A DNA stretch of 64,000 nucleotides, from NCBI RefSeq assembly GCF_015555905.1, contig NZ_JADNLK010000008.1:1-64000 (forward strand), in the 5' to 3' direction. A program made the translations under genes and the position numbers. Under the pieces are notes generated by a model. It did no database searches. It had not been told where the DNA came from and saw only the letters and a list, made by a program, of their open reading frames with translations. Every line of letters starts with the position of its first letter. Position 1 is the stretch's first letter. Below are positions 44,032 through 52,833 of the stretch, one piece after another. This DNA is from Clostridium sp. D43t1_170807_H7. GTDB taxonomy: Bacteria; Bacillota; Clostridia; Clostridiales; Clostridiaceae.

Positions 44032-45408
44032 ATGAATAGCACTTTTTTATCAGATTTTATAATGATAACAAATTTTAAGACAATAGCCTTTATTATTGTT
44101 CTTATAGCTATATTATTTGGAGTAAATATTATGGCTAAAAAGAAAGTTAAGTTTTCAACAAGAATGATAGTTTCGACTATTGCAGGTTTAGTTTTAGGAA
44201 TAATAATTCAATTAGTAGCAGGATTCCCGAATAATCCAGGAGATGTTCAATGGATTAATGAAGTAAATAAGTGGTATGGCCTTGTTGGAAATGGGTTTAT
44301 GGACCTATTAAAAATGCTTGTAGTACCTTTAATATTTGTATCTATTATCAGAGTTATTATTACTATGAAGGAAGGAGAAAACCTTGGAAAACTAACAACT
44401 CGATCACTATTTATATTACTAGGAACAACAACTATTGCTGCTGTTGTTGGTATTATAGTAGGTAATTTATTTAAATTAGGAGTTTCAGCTAATGTAGTTG
44501 AGAGTACAAGTGAAATAAGAGAAATAACACCAGTAGTTGACACTTTAAGAGGATTACTTCCATCAAATCCAGTAGCTGCAATGGCAGAGGCTAATGTAGT
44601 TGCAGTAGTAATCTTTGCAGCATTTATTGGTAACTCTATGAAGATATTAAATAAAAAATATAGTGATGTCATTAAGCCTGTAACTGATTTAGTTAATGGT
44701 TCTTATAAAATAATTACTAGTATTGCAATGACTGTTATAAAGTTCATGCCTTATGCAGTAGTAGCATTACTTGCTAATACAATAGCTGGAAGAGGTTTAG
44801 CAGCTATAAAAGAAGTTGTTGGATTTATAATAGCTCTATATGTAAGTATAGCTATTGTATTTATTATACATTTAATAATTATTGCAGTTTTAGGTGTTAA
44901 TCCATTTAAATATGTAAAGAAAGTTATGGAGCCGTTAATCTTAGCTTTTACTTCTCGTTCAAGTTTAGGAACATTACCAGTTACAATAGAAACATTAACT
45001 GAAGGTGTTGGTGTAGATAATGGAATAGCATCATTTGTAGGAAGTTTAGGTTCAAACATGGGAATGAATGGATGTGCAGCTATTTATCCAGCGTTAATGG
45101 CTGTAACATTAGCAAATATGTCAGGAACAACAATGGACATAAGTTTCTATGGAATGCTTATAGTAATAATAGTAATTGGTTCATTAGGAATCGCAGGTTT
45201 ACCAGGTAGTGCAACTATGGCAGTTTCAGTTGTTATATCAGGAATGGGAATGGGATCATACTTCCCATTAGCAGGAGGAATAATAGCAATTGATCCTATA
45301 CTAGATATGGGGCGTACAATGTTAAATGTAAATGGAACAATGGTTACAGCAGTAGCTGTAGGGAAAAGTTTTAATAAAATAGATAAAGAGAAGTTAAATA
45401 CAAAGTAA
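44032..45408 (+). CDS. tcyP: L-cystine/dicarboxylate symporter (TcyP-like, DAACS family)
   Basis: This 458-residue sodium or proton symporter of the glutamate/dicarboxylate family has an N-terminal helix then LLKMLVVPLIFVSIIRV. The substrate-site loops are AFTSRSSLGTLPVTIE (hairpin 1 SRSS) and NMGMNGCAAIYPAL, and the late segment is DMGRTMLNVNGTMV. These segments are closer to TcyP/YhcL, the cystine importer, than to GltP/GltT glutamate carriers. Immediately downstream of a CymR-like regulator with its own AGGAGG site. Cystine uptake is inferred from both lines. Confidence 0.82.
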   Translation: MNSTFLSDFIMITNFKTIAFIIVLIAILFGVNIMAKKKVKFSTRMIVSTIAGLVLGIIIQLVAGFPNNPGDVQWINEVNKWYGLVGNGFMDLLKMLVVPLIFVSIIRVIITMKEGENLGKLTTRSLFILLGTTTIAAVVGIIVGNLFKLGVSANVVESTSEIREITPVVDTLRGLLPSNPVAAMAEANVVAVVIFAAFIGNSMKILNKKYSDVIKPVTDLVNGSYKIITSIAMTVIKFMPYAVVALLANTIAGRGLAAIKEVVGFIIALYVSIAIVFIIHLIIIAVLGVNPFKYVKKVMEPLILAFTSRSSLGTLPVTIETLTEGVGVDNGIASFVGSLGSNMGMNGCAAIYPALMAVTLANMSGTTMDISFYGMLIVIIVIGSLGIAGLPGSATMAVSVVISGMGMGSYFPLAGGIIAIDPILDMGRTMLNVNGTMVTAVAVGKSFNKIDKEKLNTK

Positions 45409-45419
45409 TATCTCAAATA

Positions 45420-45477
45420 AAAGTAGTTAATGCGAAACTGAATTTATTAATTTGGTAGGATTAACTACTTTTTTTAT
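45420..45477 (+). terminator. Terminator after the cystine transporter
   Basis: AAAAGTAGTTAAT (45420-45432) pairs with ATTAACTACTTTT (45461-45473), followed by further Ts. Confidence 0.8.
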
Positions 45478-45801
45478 TTTATGAGATGAAAAAGAGAATA
45501 ATGAAAATAGGCCTTAACAGTATTGTAGGCAATAAGTTTTTATATGTGAAATTTATATAAAATTTTATCAGAAATTAGATAATATTTGATATTAGTGTCT
45601 TTTGATATAAGTGAAAATATAGTAAAATATAATTTATGTAACATAGTATATTTTTATGAAAAAACTTTTATTTAATAATAAAGTTATAAATTCATATATC
45701 CAATTAGAATTTACTCTTTTAAAGCTAAACTATTATATCAAAATTATAGTTTTACTTTTAAGGATGTATTTAAATTAAATATTATGATGGGAGATAAAAA
45801 G
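45478..45801. other. AT-rich intergenic region before the PBP gene
   Basis: About 320 bp without a supported gene or structured RNA. It presumably holds the promoter for the PBP/FtsW pair, but no -35/-10 pair stands out from the AT background. Confidence 0.4.
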
Positions 45802-48012
45802 ATGGCGTATAAAAAGAAAAAATACAAAAAGAACAAAAAGGCAATTGGATATAAAGGTAGATTGTATATTGTTTCTGTTATTGTATTTTGTCTATTGGGA
45901 TTTCTTATATTAAGGTTAGCATGGTTAATATTAGTAAGTGGACGATCACTAGAAGCAAAGGCAAATTCGGAATGGCAAAAAGAAATTAGCGTAACAGCTA
46001 CAAGAGGAGATATTTTAGACAGAAATGGATCAGTATTAGTATCTTCAGCTAATGTATATAGAATAGACTTTGATTTAGATACTGTTAGAAATCACATTAA
46101 AGAAAAGAATTTAACAATGGATGATATTGCAGTTGAAATTTCAGATGTAACAGGTGTAGAAGTTGATGAGGTTCTCAAAGCATTAAATAGAAAAAATTCA
46201 GATGGAAGTGATGCCAGTTATGCACCATTAATTAGAGGAGTTACTAAGGCTGTTGCCGATAGTGCTGATGATCTAGGCATATATGGACTTATTGTTTCTA
46301 GAGATGTAAAGAGATATTACCCTAATGAAAACTTTTTAGCAAGTGCACTAGGAGGAATTAACTCAGAAGGGACAGGACTAACAGGTATAGAGTTACAATA
46401 TGATGAATATTTAGCTGGAATTGCAGGTATGAAAATAGGAGCCTATGATAGTAGGGGAAATAGGTTACCTTTTGATACTTATAAGTTTACTCCAGCTATA
46501 GATGGTAGTGACATTGTGATAACGGTAGATGAAAACTTACAATATATAGCTGAAAAGATTGCACAAAAGGGGTTAGAGGAACATAATGCTAAAGGTGTTC
46601 ATGTACTTATTATGGATCCTAATAATGGAGAAATATTAGCAATGGTGAATAAGCCAGACTATGATCCAAACAATCCATTTTCAGGATATGAAAGTTTTGA
46701 GGGGGAAACTGACAATGATAAAATACAAAATATGTGGAGAAATTGGTTAGTAAGTGATACCTTTGAACCAGGTTCAACTTTTAAAACTGTAACAATGATT
46801 GCAGCATTAGAAGAAGGTTTAGTTAGTGATAGTGATACATTTACTTGTAATGGATCTGTTAAGTTTGGAAATACTACTATTCATTGTTGGAAACATGAAG
46901 GACATGGTACTCAAACTTTGGCAGAAGTTTTGAAGAATTCTTGTAATGTTGGGATGATGGAGATAGGTGAAAGACTTGGAATTGATACTTTAAATGAATA
47001 TATATATAAGTTAGGTTTTGGAAAAACAACTGGTATTGATTTACCAGGTGAGGCATCTGGAATAGTTAAAACAAGTGATACAGTATCTGCAATTGATTTA
47101 GCAACAATATCATTTGGTCAAACTAATACCGTTACATCACTTCAACTTATGGCAGCATTTAATGCTATAGCTAATGGAGGAGATCTTATTCAGCCACATA
47201 TAGTGAAAGAGGTTTCTCATGAAGATGAGAGTGGGAATAGAGTTATTGATGAAACTATAAAACCAATAATAAAGAAGGATTTATTATCAGATGAAAATAC
47301 AGCGTTACTTAGAAGTTATTTAGAGAGAACAGTTACTAAGGATGGACCAGAGGGAGCATTTGTACAAGGTTATAATGTTGGAGGAAAGACAGGAACTGCT
47401 CAAAAAGTTGATCCTACAACAGGGACATACTCATCTGATAAATATATATCATCTATGGTAGCCTTAGCACCAGTAGAAAATCCTCAAATAACAGTATTTA
47501 TAGCAGTAGATGAGCCAAGTAATGGATTATATTATGGTGGAGAGGTAGCAGCTCCATTAATGAAAGAGTTATTTGAAGAAGTATTTAAGTATATGGATTC
47601 ACCATTAGCTAAAGAGAGATTTTCTATTTATAAAAATGTTATAATTCCAGATGTAAGAGGGAAGTCTATCGAAGAAGCAAAAGAAATATTAAAGGAAAAT
47701 GGATTAGAAGCTGAAGTTAAAGGAAGTGGAAAAACAATTGTTTCAATGGATTCATATCCAGGAGCAATAGTAAAAGAAGGAACTACTATTTCTATTACAG
47801 CTAAAGATAATGGACAAGTGCAAAAGGAAATTATAATGCCAGACTTGAAGGGTACTACTAAAGAATTTGCAACCTCTATTTTAGATAATCTTGGACTAGT
47901 GTATGAATTTGAAGGAGAAGGAACTGTTCATTCTCAAAGTATAACTAGTGGAAATAAGATTGTAAAAGGCACAAAAGTTACAATAACATTAAAAAAGGAA
48001 TATGAATATTAA
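45802..48012 (+). CDS. PASTA-containing class B penicillin-binding protein (SpoVD/PBP2-like)
   Basis: This 736-residue transpeptidase for septal or spore-cortex peptidoglycan has a basic cytoplasmic tail (KKKKYKKNKK) and one membrane helix. The dimerisation domain begins with TRGDILDRNGSVL. The transpeptidase domain has STFK (Ser near 324), SCN (near 379) and KTGT (near 528). Two C-terminal PASTA repeats follow (VIIPDVRGKSIEEAKEILKE; IIMPDLKGTTKEFATSIL). Directly followed by an FtsW/SpoVE gene, its expected polymerase partner. The ATG at 45802 has GGGAG upstream. In-frame ATGs at 45784 and 45787 lie before that site. Confidence 0.9.
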   Translation: MAYKKKKYKKNKKAIGYKGRLYIVSVIVFCLLGFLILRLAWLILVSGRSLEAKANSEWQKEISVTATRGDILDRNGSVLVSSANVYRIDFDLDTVRNHIKEKNLTMDDIAVEISDVTGVEVDEVLKALNRKNSDGSDASYAPLIRGVTKAVADSADDLGIYGLIVSRDVKRYYPNENFLASALGGINSEGTGLTGIELQYDEYLAGIAGMKIGAYDSRGNRLPFDTYKFTPAIDGSDIVITVDENLQYIAEKIAQKGLEEHNAKGVHVLIMDPNNGEILAMVNKPDYDPNNPFSGYESFEGETDNDKIQNMWRNWLVSDTFEPGSTFKTVTMIAALEEGLVSDSDTFTCNGSVKFGNTTIHCWKHEGHGTQTLAEVLKNSCNVGMMEIGERLGIDTLNEYIYKLGFGKTTGIDLPGEASGIVKTSDTVSAIDLATISFGQTNTVTSLQLMAAFNAIANGGDLIQPHIVKEVSHEDESGNRVIDETIKPIIKKDLLSDENTALLRSYLERTVTKDGPEGAFVQGYNVGGKTGTAQKVDPTTGTYSSDKYISSMVALAPVENPQITVFIAVDEPSNGLYYGGEVAAPLMKELFEEVFKYMDSPLAKERFSIYKNVIIPDVRGKSIEEAKEILKENGLEAEVKGSGKTIVSMDSYPGAIVKEGTTISITAKDNGQVQKEIIMPDLKGTTKEFATSILDNLGLVYEFEGEGTVHSQSITSGNKIVKGTKVTITLKKEYEY

Positions 48013-48036
48013 ATATTGTATACTGGAGAAGATAAT

Positions 48037-49230
48037 ATGAGTAGTAATAGTAAAAGGTTAAAAAAAGGAAAAAATAAAAAGAAAGTAAAAAGAAAATCTA
48101 AGCTAGGTTCTGTTAATCCATATATACTCTATTCTGTATTAGCGCTTGTTGCAATAGGGATAATTATGGTATTTTCAGCAAGTTATTATGATGCATTATA
48201 TAAGCATAAAGATGTATTTTATTTTTTGAAAAAGGAGCTTACATGGGTTCCTGTAGGGCTAGTAGCATTAGTAGTTATGATGTTAATAGACTATCATTTA
48301 TTGAAAAAGTTCACTGTGTTTGCTTATGGAGTTACGGTAGTAGCTTTAGTGGCAGTACTATTTGTTGGAAGTACTATTAATGGAGCTAAACGTTGGTTAA
48401 ATATTGCTGGAATTTCTTTTCAACCATCTGAGCTTGCTAAATATGTTATAGTATTTTTCTTAGCTATGATGATAGATAAGTATGGAAAGGTAAATAGAAA
48501 TTGGAAGATTCCATTGATATATCTAGGTTCAGCAGCTTTATTTGCGTTATTAGTATATAAAGAAAATAATTTAAGTATTGCAGCTATTATAATGTTTGTT
48601 GCATTTATAATGATTTTTGTATCTGGGATGAGTTTTAAAGAAACATTTGCTTTAATAGGTATTGGTGGAGTTGCTGGAACTATAGGTATTTTTAGTTCAG
48701 ATTATAGAACAGAGAGATTTATAAGTTTTTTAGATCCTTGGAAATATGCTAATGATGAGGGGTACCAATTAGTACACTCTCTTTATGCTTTAGGTTCAGG
48801 GGGATTATTTGGTGTGGGGTTAGGAAATTCAAAGCAAAAAGCTTTATATATGCCTGAGCCACATAATGATTTTATATTTTCTATAATAGGTGAAGAATTA
48901 GGTCTTATAGGGTGTATATTTGTTATTGCTATATTTGTTGTGTTAATAGTATCAGGAATAAAGGTTGCATCTAGGGCTAAAGATAGGTATGGTAAACTTT
49001 TAGCTACTGGAATAATTTCAGTAATTGCTGTGCAGGCAATAATTAATATTGCAGTTGTTACTGGAAGTATGCCAGTTACAGGAGTCCCTTTACCTTTTAT
49101 AAGTTATGGAGGAACTTCGCTAGTATTTAATTTAGCTGCCATGGGTGTCCTGCTAAATATTTCAAGGCAGTGTAAAAATCCTAAGGATGAAATTGAAGAA
49201 AAAATAATAAAAAGTAAAATGAATGTTTAA
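48037..49230 (+). CDS. ftsW: FtsW/SpoVE-type SEDS peptidoglycan polymerase
   Basis: This 397-residue SEDS glycosyltransferase has about ten membrane helices after a Lys-rich cytoplasmic start. Landmarks are GAKRWLNIAGISFQPSELAK, GYQLVHSLYALGSGGLFGVG, EPHNDFIFSIIGEELG and the C-terminal GVPLPFISYGGTSLVFNLA. It polymerises lipid II with its cognate class B PBP, encoded 24 nt upstream. Whether it serves division (FtsW) or the spore (SpoVE) cannot be decided from sequence. The ATG at 48037 follows GGAGAAG. Confidence 0.92.
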   Translation: MSSNSKRLKKGKNKKKVKRKSKLGSVNPYILYSVLALVAIGIIMVFSASYYDALYKHKDVFYFLKKELTWVPVGLVALVVMMLIDYHLLKKFTVFAYGVTVVALVAVLFVGSTINGAKRWLNIAGISFQPSELAKYVIVFFLAMMIDKYGKVNRNWKIPLIYLGSAALFALLVYKENNLSIAAIIMFVAFIMIFVSGMSFKETFALIGIGGVAGTIGIFSSDYRTERFISFLDPWKYANDEGYQLVHSLYALGSGGLFGVGLGNSKQKALYMPEPHNDFIFSIIGEELGLIGCIFVIAIFVVLIVSGIKVASRAKDRYGKLLATGIISVIAVQAIINIAVVTGSMPVTGVPLPFISYGGTSLVFNLAAMGVLLNISRQCKNPKDEIEEKIIKSKMNV

Positions 49231-49234
49231 TATG

Positions 49235-49262
49235 GAGGTTACGAAAGTAGCCTCTTTATTTT
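49235..49262 (+). terminator. Terminator after ftsW
   Basis: GAGGTTAC (49235-49242), a GAAA tetraloop, GTAGCCTC (49247-49254), one G-T pair, then TTTATTTT. Confidence 0.85.
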
Positions 49263-49382
49263 GTGTTATAATAAAGTAAAAAGAAACATGAGTAAATTAG
49301 GATTAGAATTTTTAAAAATTAAAGAAACATAAAATTTAGTAAAGAAAACATTAGAAGAAATAAAAAGTGGGGTGGAAGCTTT

Positions 49383-49691
49383 ATGAACATTTTTAGATTA
49401 TTAAATAATGATATTCAAGATTTAAGTGAAGAAGAAAGAATATTTGCAGAAAAATTTAATGAAACATTAAGAAATAATATAATAGATACCTTAGTTGAGT
49501 ATGAAATAGAAGCGCTTATTAAACAATTAAAGGATGATGAAGAGGGTTTTAGAGAGAGATTAGCAGATATTTTTATAAATGGGAAAAAGGGATATAATAA
49601 AATGCCTACTAAAACTCTAATTGATATTTTCCTTGATAAAAAGGATGAAGGTGAATTTATAAATTTAATTGAAGGTATAAGTAACTTGTAA
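49383..49691 (+). CDS. Hypothetical small acidic helical protein
   Basis: This 102-residue protein is predicted to be mostly helical and acidic (DIQDLSEEERIFAEKFNE, KQLKDDEEGFRERLADIF). There is no signal peptide or membrane segment. I do not recognise the family. GGTGG lies before the ATG, and a strong hairpin follows, so the frame is bounded like a real gene. It stands alone between ftsW and an acetyltransferase gene. Confidence 0.65.
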   Translation: MNIFRLLNNDIQDLSEEERIFAEKFNETLRNNIIDTLVEYEIEALIKQLKDDEEGFRERLADIFINGKKGYNKMPTKTLIDIFLDKKDEGEFINLIEGISNL

Positions 49692-49697
49692 AATATT

Positions 49698-49745
49698 TTG
49701 CCTTTGAGATAAATCAATATATTAGATTTATTTCAAAGGCAAGTT
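49698..49745 (+). terminator. Terminator after the 102-residue hypothetical gene
   Basis: TTGCCTTTGA-G-ATAAATC (49698-49715) pairs with GATTTAT-T-TCAAAGGCAA (49725-49742), followed by a short T-run. Confidence 0.75.
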
Positions 49746-49821
49746 TTATTATAGATAAATATAATAAATTTTAAACCTAATTGTAAAATAAAAATATATT
49801 AACAAAAATGGAGAAAAGAAT

Positions 49822-50256
49822 ATGATAAAGGAATTTAAAACAGAATATTTAGATGAATTAATGGAGATTTGGCTTGAAACTAATATAAATGCTCATAATT
49901 TTATAGAAAAAGAGTACTGGATTAATAATTTTGATTTGGTTAAAAAAATGTTGCCTAATGCTGAGATTTATATATTTCAAGAAAATAATGTTATAAAAGG
50001 ATTTATAGGTATTATTGAAGAGGAATATATTGCAGGCCTTTTTGTAAAGAGGGAATATCAAAGAGAAGGAATAGGTAAAGCATTAATAGAGTATATCAAG
50101 CCTAAATATAAACAACTTACATTAGATGTTTATGCTAAAAATAAGAATGCAATAAATTTTTATTGTAAAAATAATTTTAAAGTAGTAAATGAAAAAAAGA
50201 ATGAAGATACAAAGGAACTTGAATATGAAATGATTTTTAGTAAAGGTTTATATTGA
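49822..50256 (+). CDS. GNAT-family N-acetyltransferase
   Basis: This 144-residue GCN5-type acyltransferase has the acetyl-CoA-binding motif A in LFVKREYQREGIGKALIEYI (residues 74-93), with R/Q-x-x-G-x-G/A. Motif B is in TLDVYAKNKNAINFYCKNNF. It resembles YjaB-like proteins in size and layout. The acceptor substrate is unknown. The ATG is preceded by TGGAGAAAAG. It is not in an operon with either neighbour. Confidence 0.85.
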   Translation: MIKEFKTEYLDELMEIWLETNINAHNFIEKEYWINNFDLVKKMLPNAEIYIFQENNVIKGFIGIIEEEYIAGLFVKREYQREGIGKALIEYIKPKYKQLTLDVYAKNKNAINFYCKNNFKVVNEKKNEDTKELEYEMIFSKGLY

Positions 50257-50425
50257 TTTAAATTAATAGGACGTTTTTTATTGACCTTTATAGTTTTATA
50301 TAATAAAAATAAAATGAAAATATATATAATTAAGATTACTATAGTAGCAATATTTGAAAACAAGATGGATAGAATATTAGTAGAATGTTAAATTAATATG
50401 GAAAACTAAAGTTGAGGTGTACAAT

Positions 50426-50713
50426 ATGAAAATATTAATAATGAGACTAGAATTAAGAGCAGAATGGGTAAAGTCATTGAAAGAAAAAAGAATGATAGTG
50501 TTAAGCTTAACTAAGCGCCTTTCAAATAAATTTAATGTATCAGTTTCAGAAGTTAATTATCAAGATGTACATGAGCAAATTGGAATTGGTATTACATCAG
50601 TGGGAACTACGAAAGAAATATTATATTCTTTAAAAGAAAAGATATTAGATTTTGTTGAAGACAATACTGATGCAGAATTAGTTAAAATAGAAGAAGAAGT
50701 TATTGATTATTAA
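50426..50713 (+). CDS. DUF503 (YlxP-like) protein
   Basis: This 95-residue DUF503 protein has the conserved LRLEWVKSLKEKR-type segment (LELRAEWVKSLKEKRMIV), then SKFNVSVSEVNYQDVHEQ and IGITSVGT. In many Firmicutes the family (YlxP) is encoded beside rbfA/infB and is thought to act near ribosome maturation. Here it is isolated from those genes. The ATG at 50426 follows GAGGTG. A GTG three codons earlier is inside that site. Confidence 0.85.
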   Translation: MKILIMRLELRAEWVKSLKEKRMIVLSLTKRLSNKFNVSVSEVNYQDVHEQIGIGITSVGTTKEILYSLKEKILDFVEDNTDAELVKIEEEVIDY

Positions 50714-50766
50714 AAATAGAAGAGAAAAAATATTTACTTTATAAGAAAAAATTTCTAAAGAAATTA

Positions 50767-50795
50767 TTGACAAAATAGTTAAAGTAATATATATT
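50767..50795 (+). promoter_or_regulatory. Promoter of the SAM riboswitch-metNIQ unit
   Basis: TTGACA (50767-50772), 17 bp, TATATT (50790-50795): a near-consensus sigma-A promoter about 35 bp before the riboswitch. Confidence 0.75.
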
Positions 50796-50883
50796 TATAT
50801 CAACGACACAGAATAATTAAATATTATATCTTATCAAGAGTGGTGGAGGGACTGGCCCTGTGAAACCCGGCAACCTGTCGATA

Positions 50884-50950
50884 GTGACAAGTGATAAGTG
50901 ACAAGTGACAAGTTTAAATTAATAATTTGCCATTTGTCACTTGTCACTTG
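50884..50950 (+). repeat. Heptanucleotide tandem repeat hairpin in riboswitch P3
   Basis: Four direct copies of GTGACAA (the second GTGATAA) at 50884-50911 face an inverted run TTTGTCACTTGTCACTTG at 50933-50950. They form a long stem inside the P3 arm of the SAM aptamer. Repeat number could vary by slippage. Confidence 0.8.
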
Positions 50951-51027
50951 CAACTGGTAGACGTGGTGCTAATTCCTGCAGTTTTTAACTGAGTGATGAG
51001 AGAGTAAATTAATATGTGATTTTTATG

Positions 51028-51060
51028 CGCACTTGAGTTTATTCTCTAGTGCGTTTTTTT
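51028..51060 (+). terminator. Riboswitch-controlled intrinsic terminator
   Basis: CGCACT-t-GAG (51028-51037) pairs with CTC-t-AGTGCG (51044-51053), followed by TTTTTTT. Confidence 0.9.
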
Positions 51061-51087
51061 ATTACTAAAATGAGGAGGGGAGAGACC

Positions 51088-52047
51088 ATGATTAAAATAA
51101 ATAATGTACATAAAAGCTTTAATGGGATAGAAGTTTTAAAAGATATAACCTTAGAGATAAAAAAGGGAGAGGTCTTTGGATTAGTTGGTCATAGTGGTGC
51201 TGGAAAGTCTACATTATTAAGATGTATAAATGGTTTAGAAACATATGATAAAGGAAGTATACTAGTAAATGAATATGAAGAAGTAAAAGAGTTGAGTAAT
51301 AAATCAGTAAGAAGCTTTAGAAAAAATCTAGGAATGATATTTCAACATTTTTCATTACTTGAGAGAAGAAATGTATATGATAATGTAGCGTTGCCATTAG
51401 AGTGTTGGGGGTACTCTAAAGCTGACATAGATAAAAGAGTTTCAGAACTTTTAGAATTAGTTGGTTTATCCGATAAGAAAAAAAGCAAACCAAGAGAGTT
51501 AAGTGGTGGGCAAAAGCAAAGAGTTGCAATAGCGAGAGCACTAGCTTTAAATCCTAATATACTTTTGTGTGATGAAGCCACATCAGCATTAGATCCAAAT
51601 ACAACAAAATCAATTTTAGCTTTATTAAGAGATATTAATGAAAAGTTAGGTATTACAATAATTATTGTTACACATCAGATGGAAGTTGTAAAAGAGATTT
51701 GTCAACGAGTAGCTATTATGGAAGGTGGACAAGTAATGGCTGTTGGAAAAACAGAAGATTTATTTTTAAAGAATTCTAAAGCCTTAAAGGCATTAATTGG
51801 TGAAGAAGAGATATTACCAAGTCAAGGAATAAATATAAGATTGTTCTTTCCGAAAGATAATTCAAACGACAGTATAATTACTGCAATGGCAAGAGAGCTA
51901 GATATAGATTTTTCTATTGTGTGGGGCAAGTTAGAAAGATTTAGAGATGATGTTTTAGGGTCATTAGTTATTAATATAAAAGAAAATCAAAAAGATAAAG
52001 TAGTAAAATACTTAACATCTAAAAATATGCCATGGGAGGTGATTTAA
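51088..52047 (+). CDS. metN: Methionine ABC transporter ATPase
   Basis: This 319-residue MetN energises methionine import. Walker A is GHSGAGKST (about residues 38-46), signature LSGGQKQRVAIARAL, Walker B ILLCDEATSALDP and the switch His in IIIVTHQMEV. The C-terminal ACT-like NIL domain (about 250-319), which senses intracellular methionine, is present. The ATG at 51088 follows GAGGAGGGG. The in-frame GTG upstream lies in the riboswitch terminator. Its stop directly abuts metI. Control by the SAM-I riboswitch supports methionine as substrate. Confidence 0.95.
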   Translation: MIKINNVHKSFNGIEVLKDITLEIKKGEVFGLVGHSGAGKSTLLRCINGLETYDKGSILVNEYEEVKELSNKSVRSFRKNLGMIFQHFSLLERRNVYDNVALPLECWGYSKADIDKRVSELLELVGLSDKKKSKPRELSGGQKQRVAIARALALNPNILLCDEATSALDPNTTKSILALLRDINEKLGITIIIVTHQMEVVKEICQRVAIMEGGQVMAVGKTEDLFLKNSKALKALIGEEEILPSQGINIRLFFPKDNSNDSIITAMARELDIDFSIVWGKLERFRDDVLGSLVINIKENQKDKVVKYLTSKNMPWEVI

Positions 52048-52704
52048 ATGGAGAAATTTTTAATCTTTTTTACTGATATATTGATAGAAGCATTAGGACA
52101 AACCATATATATGGTTGGAATATCAACAATATTAGCTACATTAATTGGATTTATCTTAGCAATTGTATTGGTTGTAACAGATGAAGGTGGATTAAAACCT
52201 AATAAAATTATTAATTCAATTTTAGGATTTATAGTTAATACTTTAAGAAGTTTTCCTTTTATAATTTTAGTTGTTGCCATTATTCCTTTAACTAGAGCTA
52301 TAGTTGGAAAAAGTATAGGAGAAACAGCAGCGCTAGTTCCTTTAACAATAGGGGCAGCTCCATTTATTGCAAGAGTAATAGAAGGAGCGTTAAAGGAAGT
52401 AGATAAGGGGTTAATTGAAGCTGCAAAATCTTTTGGGGCATCAGATTTTCAAATAATTTTTAAAGTAATGGTTAAGGAAGCAATGCCTTCTATTATATCT
52501 GGTATAACATTATCTATAATATCAATAATTGGATATTCTGCAATGGCAGGGGCAGTCGGAGCAGGGGGAGTTGGAGCGGTAGCTTTGACTTATGGATATC
52601 AAAGATTTGATAATGCAGTAATGATATATACAGTAATAACACTTATAATAATTGTTCAATTACTACAAGGGGCAGGTAATTTAGCATATAGGAAATTAAA
52701 ATAA
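52048..52704 (+). CDS. metI: Methionine ABC transporter permease
   Basis: This 218-residue MetI permease has five or six membrane helices. The ATPase-docking EAA loop is in EVDKGLIEAAKSFGASDFQI, and FPFIILVVAIIPLTRAIVG precedes it. Begins immediately after the metN stop with GGAGGTGA inside metN, a standard coupled arrangement. Confidence 0.95.
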   Translation: MEKFLIFFTDILIEALGQTIYMVGISTILATLIGFILAIVLVVTDEGGLKPNKIINSILGFIVNTLRSFPFIILVVAIIPLTRAIVGKSIGETAALVPLTIGAAPFIARVIEGALKEVDKGLIEAAKSFGASDFQIIFKVMVKEAMPSIISGITLSIISIIGYSAMAGAVGAGGVGAVALTYGYQRFDNAVMIYTVITLIIIVQLLQGAGNLAYRKLK

Positions 52705-52833
52705 TACAAGCAATAAGCAATAATTAAAGGGGATTAATATACAGAGAGTCAGAAATATTTTAAAAGTTTTAAATTAAGGGCAAATAAAGAAAATTAAAAT
52801 TTTATATATTAAAATAATTAGGGGGAAGTAAAT

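Larger units (their letters stand above)
50829..51060 (+). promoter_or_regulatory. SAM-I riboswitch (S-box) with expression platform
   Basis: The aptamer (about 50829-51004) has the S-box core: AAGAGTGGTGGAGGGACTGG, CCCTGTGAAACCCGGCAACC and GGTGCTAATTCCTGC, closed by CTTATC/GATGAG. The P3 arm is enlarged by heptanucleotide repeats. Downstream, GAGAGTAAA (51000-51008) can pair with TTTATTCTC (51038-51046) as antiterminator. The alternative is the terminator stem at 51028-51053. High SAM should end transcription before metN. Distance to the metN start is short, so this is transcriptional control of methionine uptake. Confidence 0.95.

Noticed and set aside
50884-50950. CRISPR-like repeats
   Set aside because: The units are 7 bp, contiguous, and lie inside a riboswitch stem; there are no spacers or cas genes.
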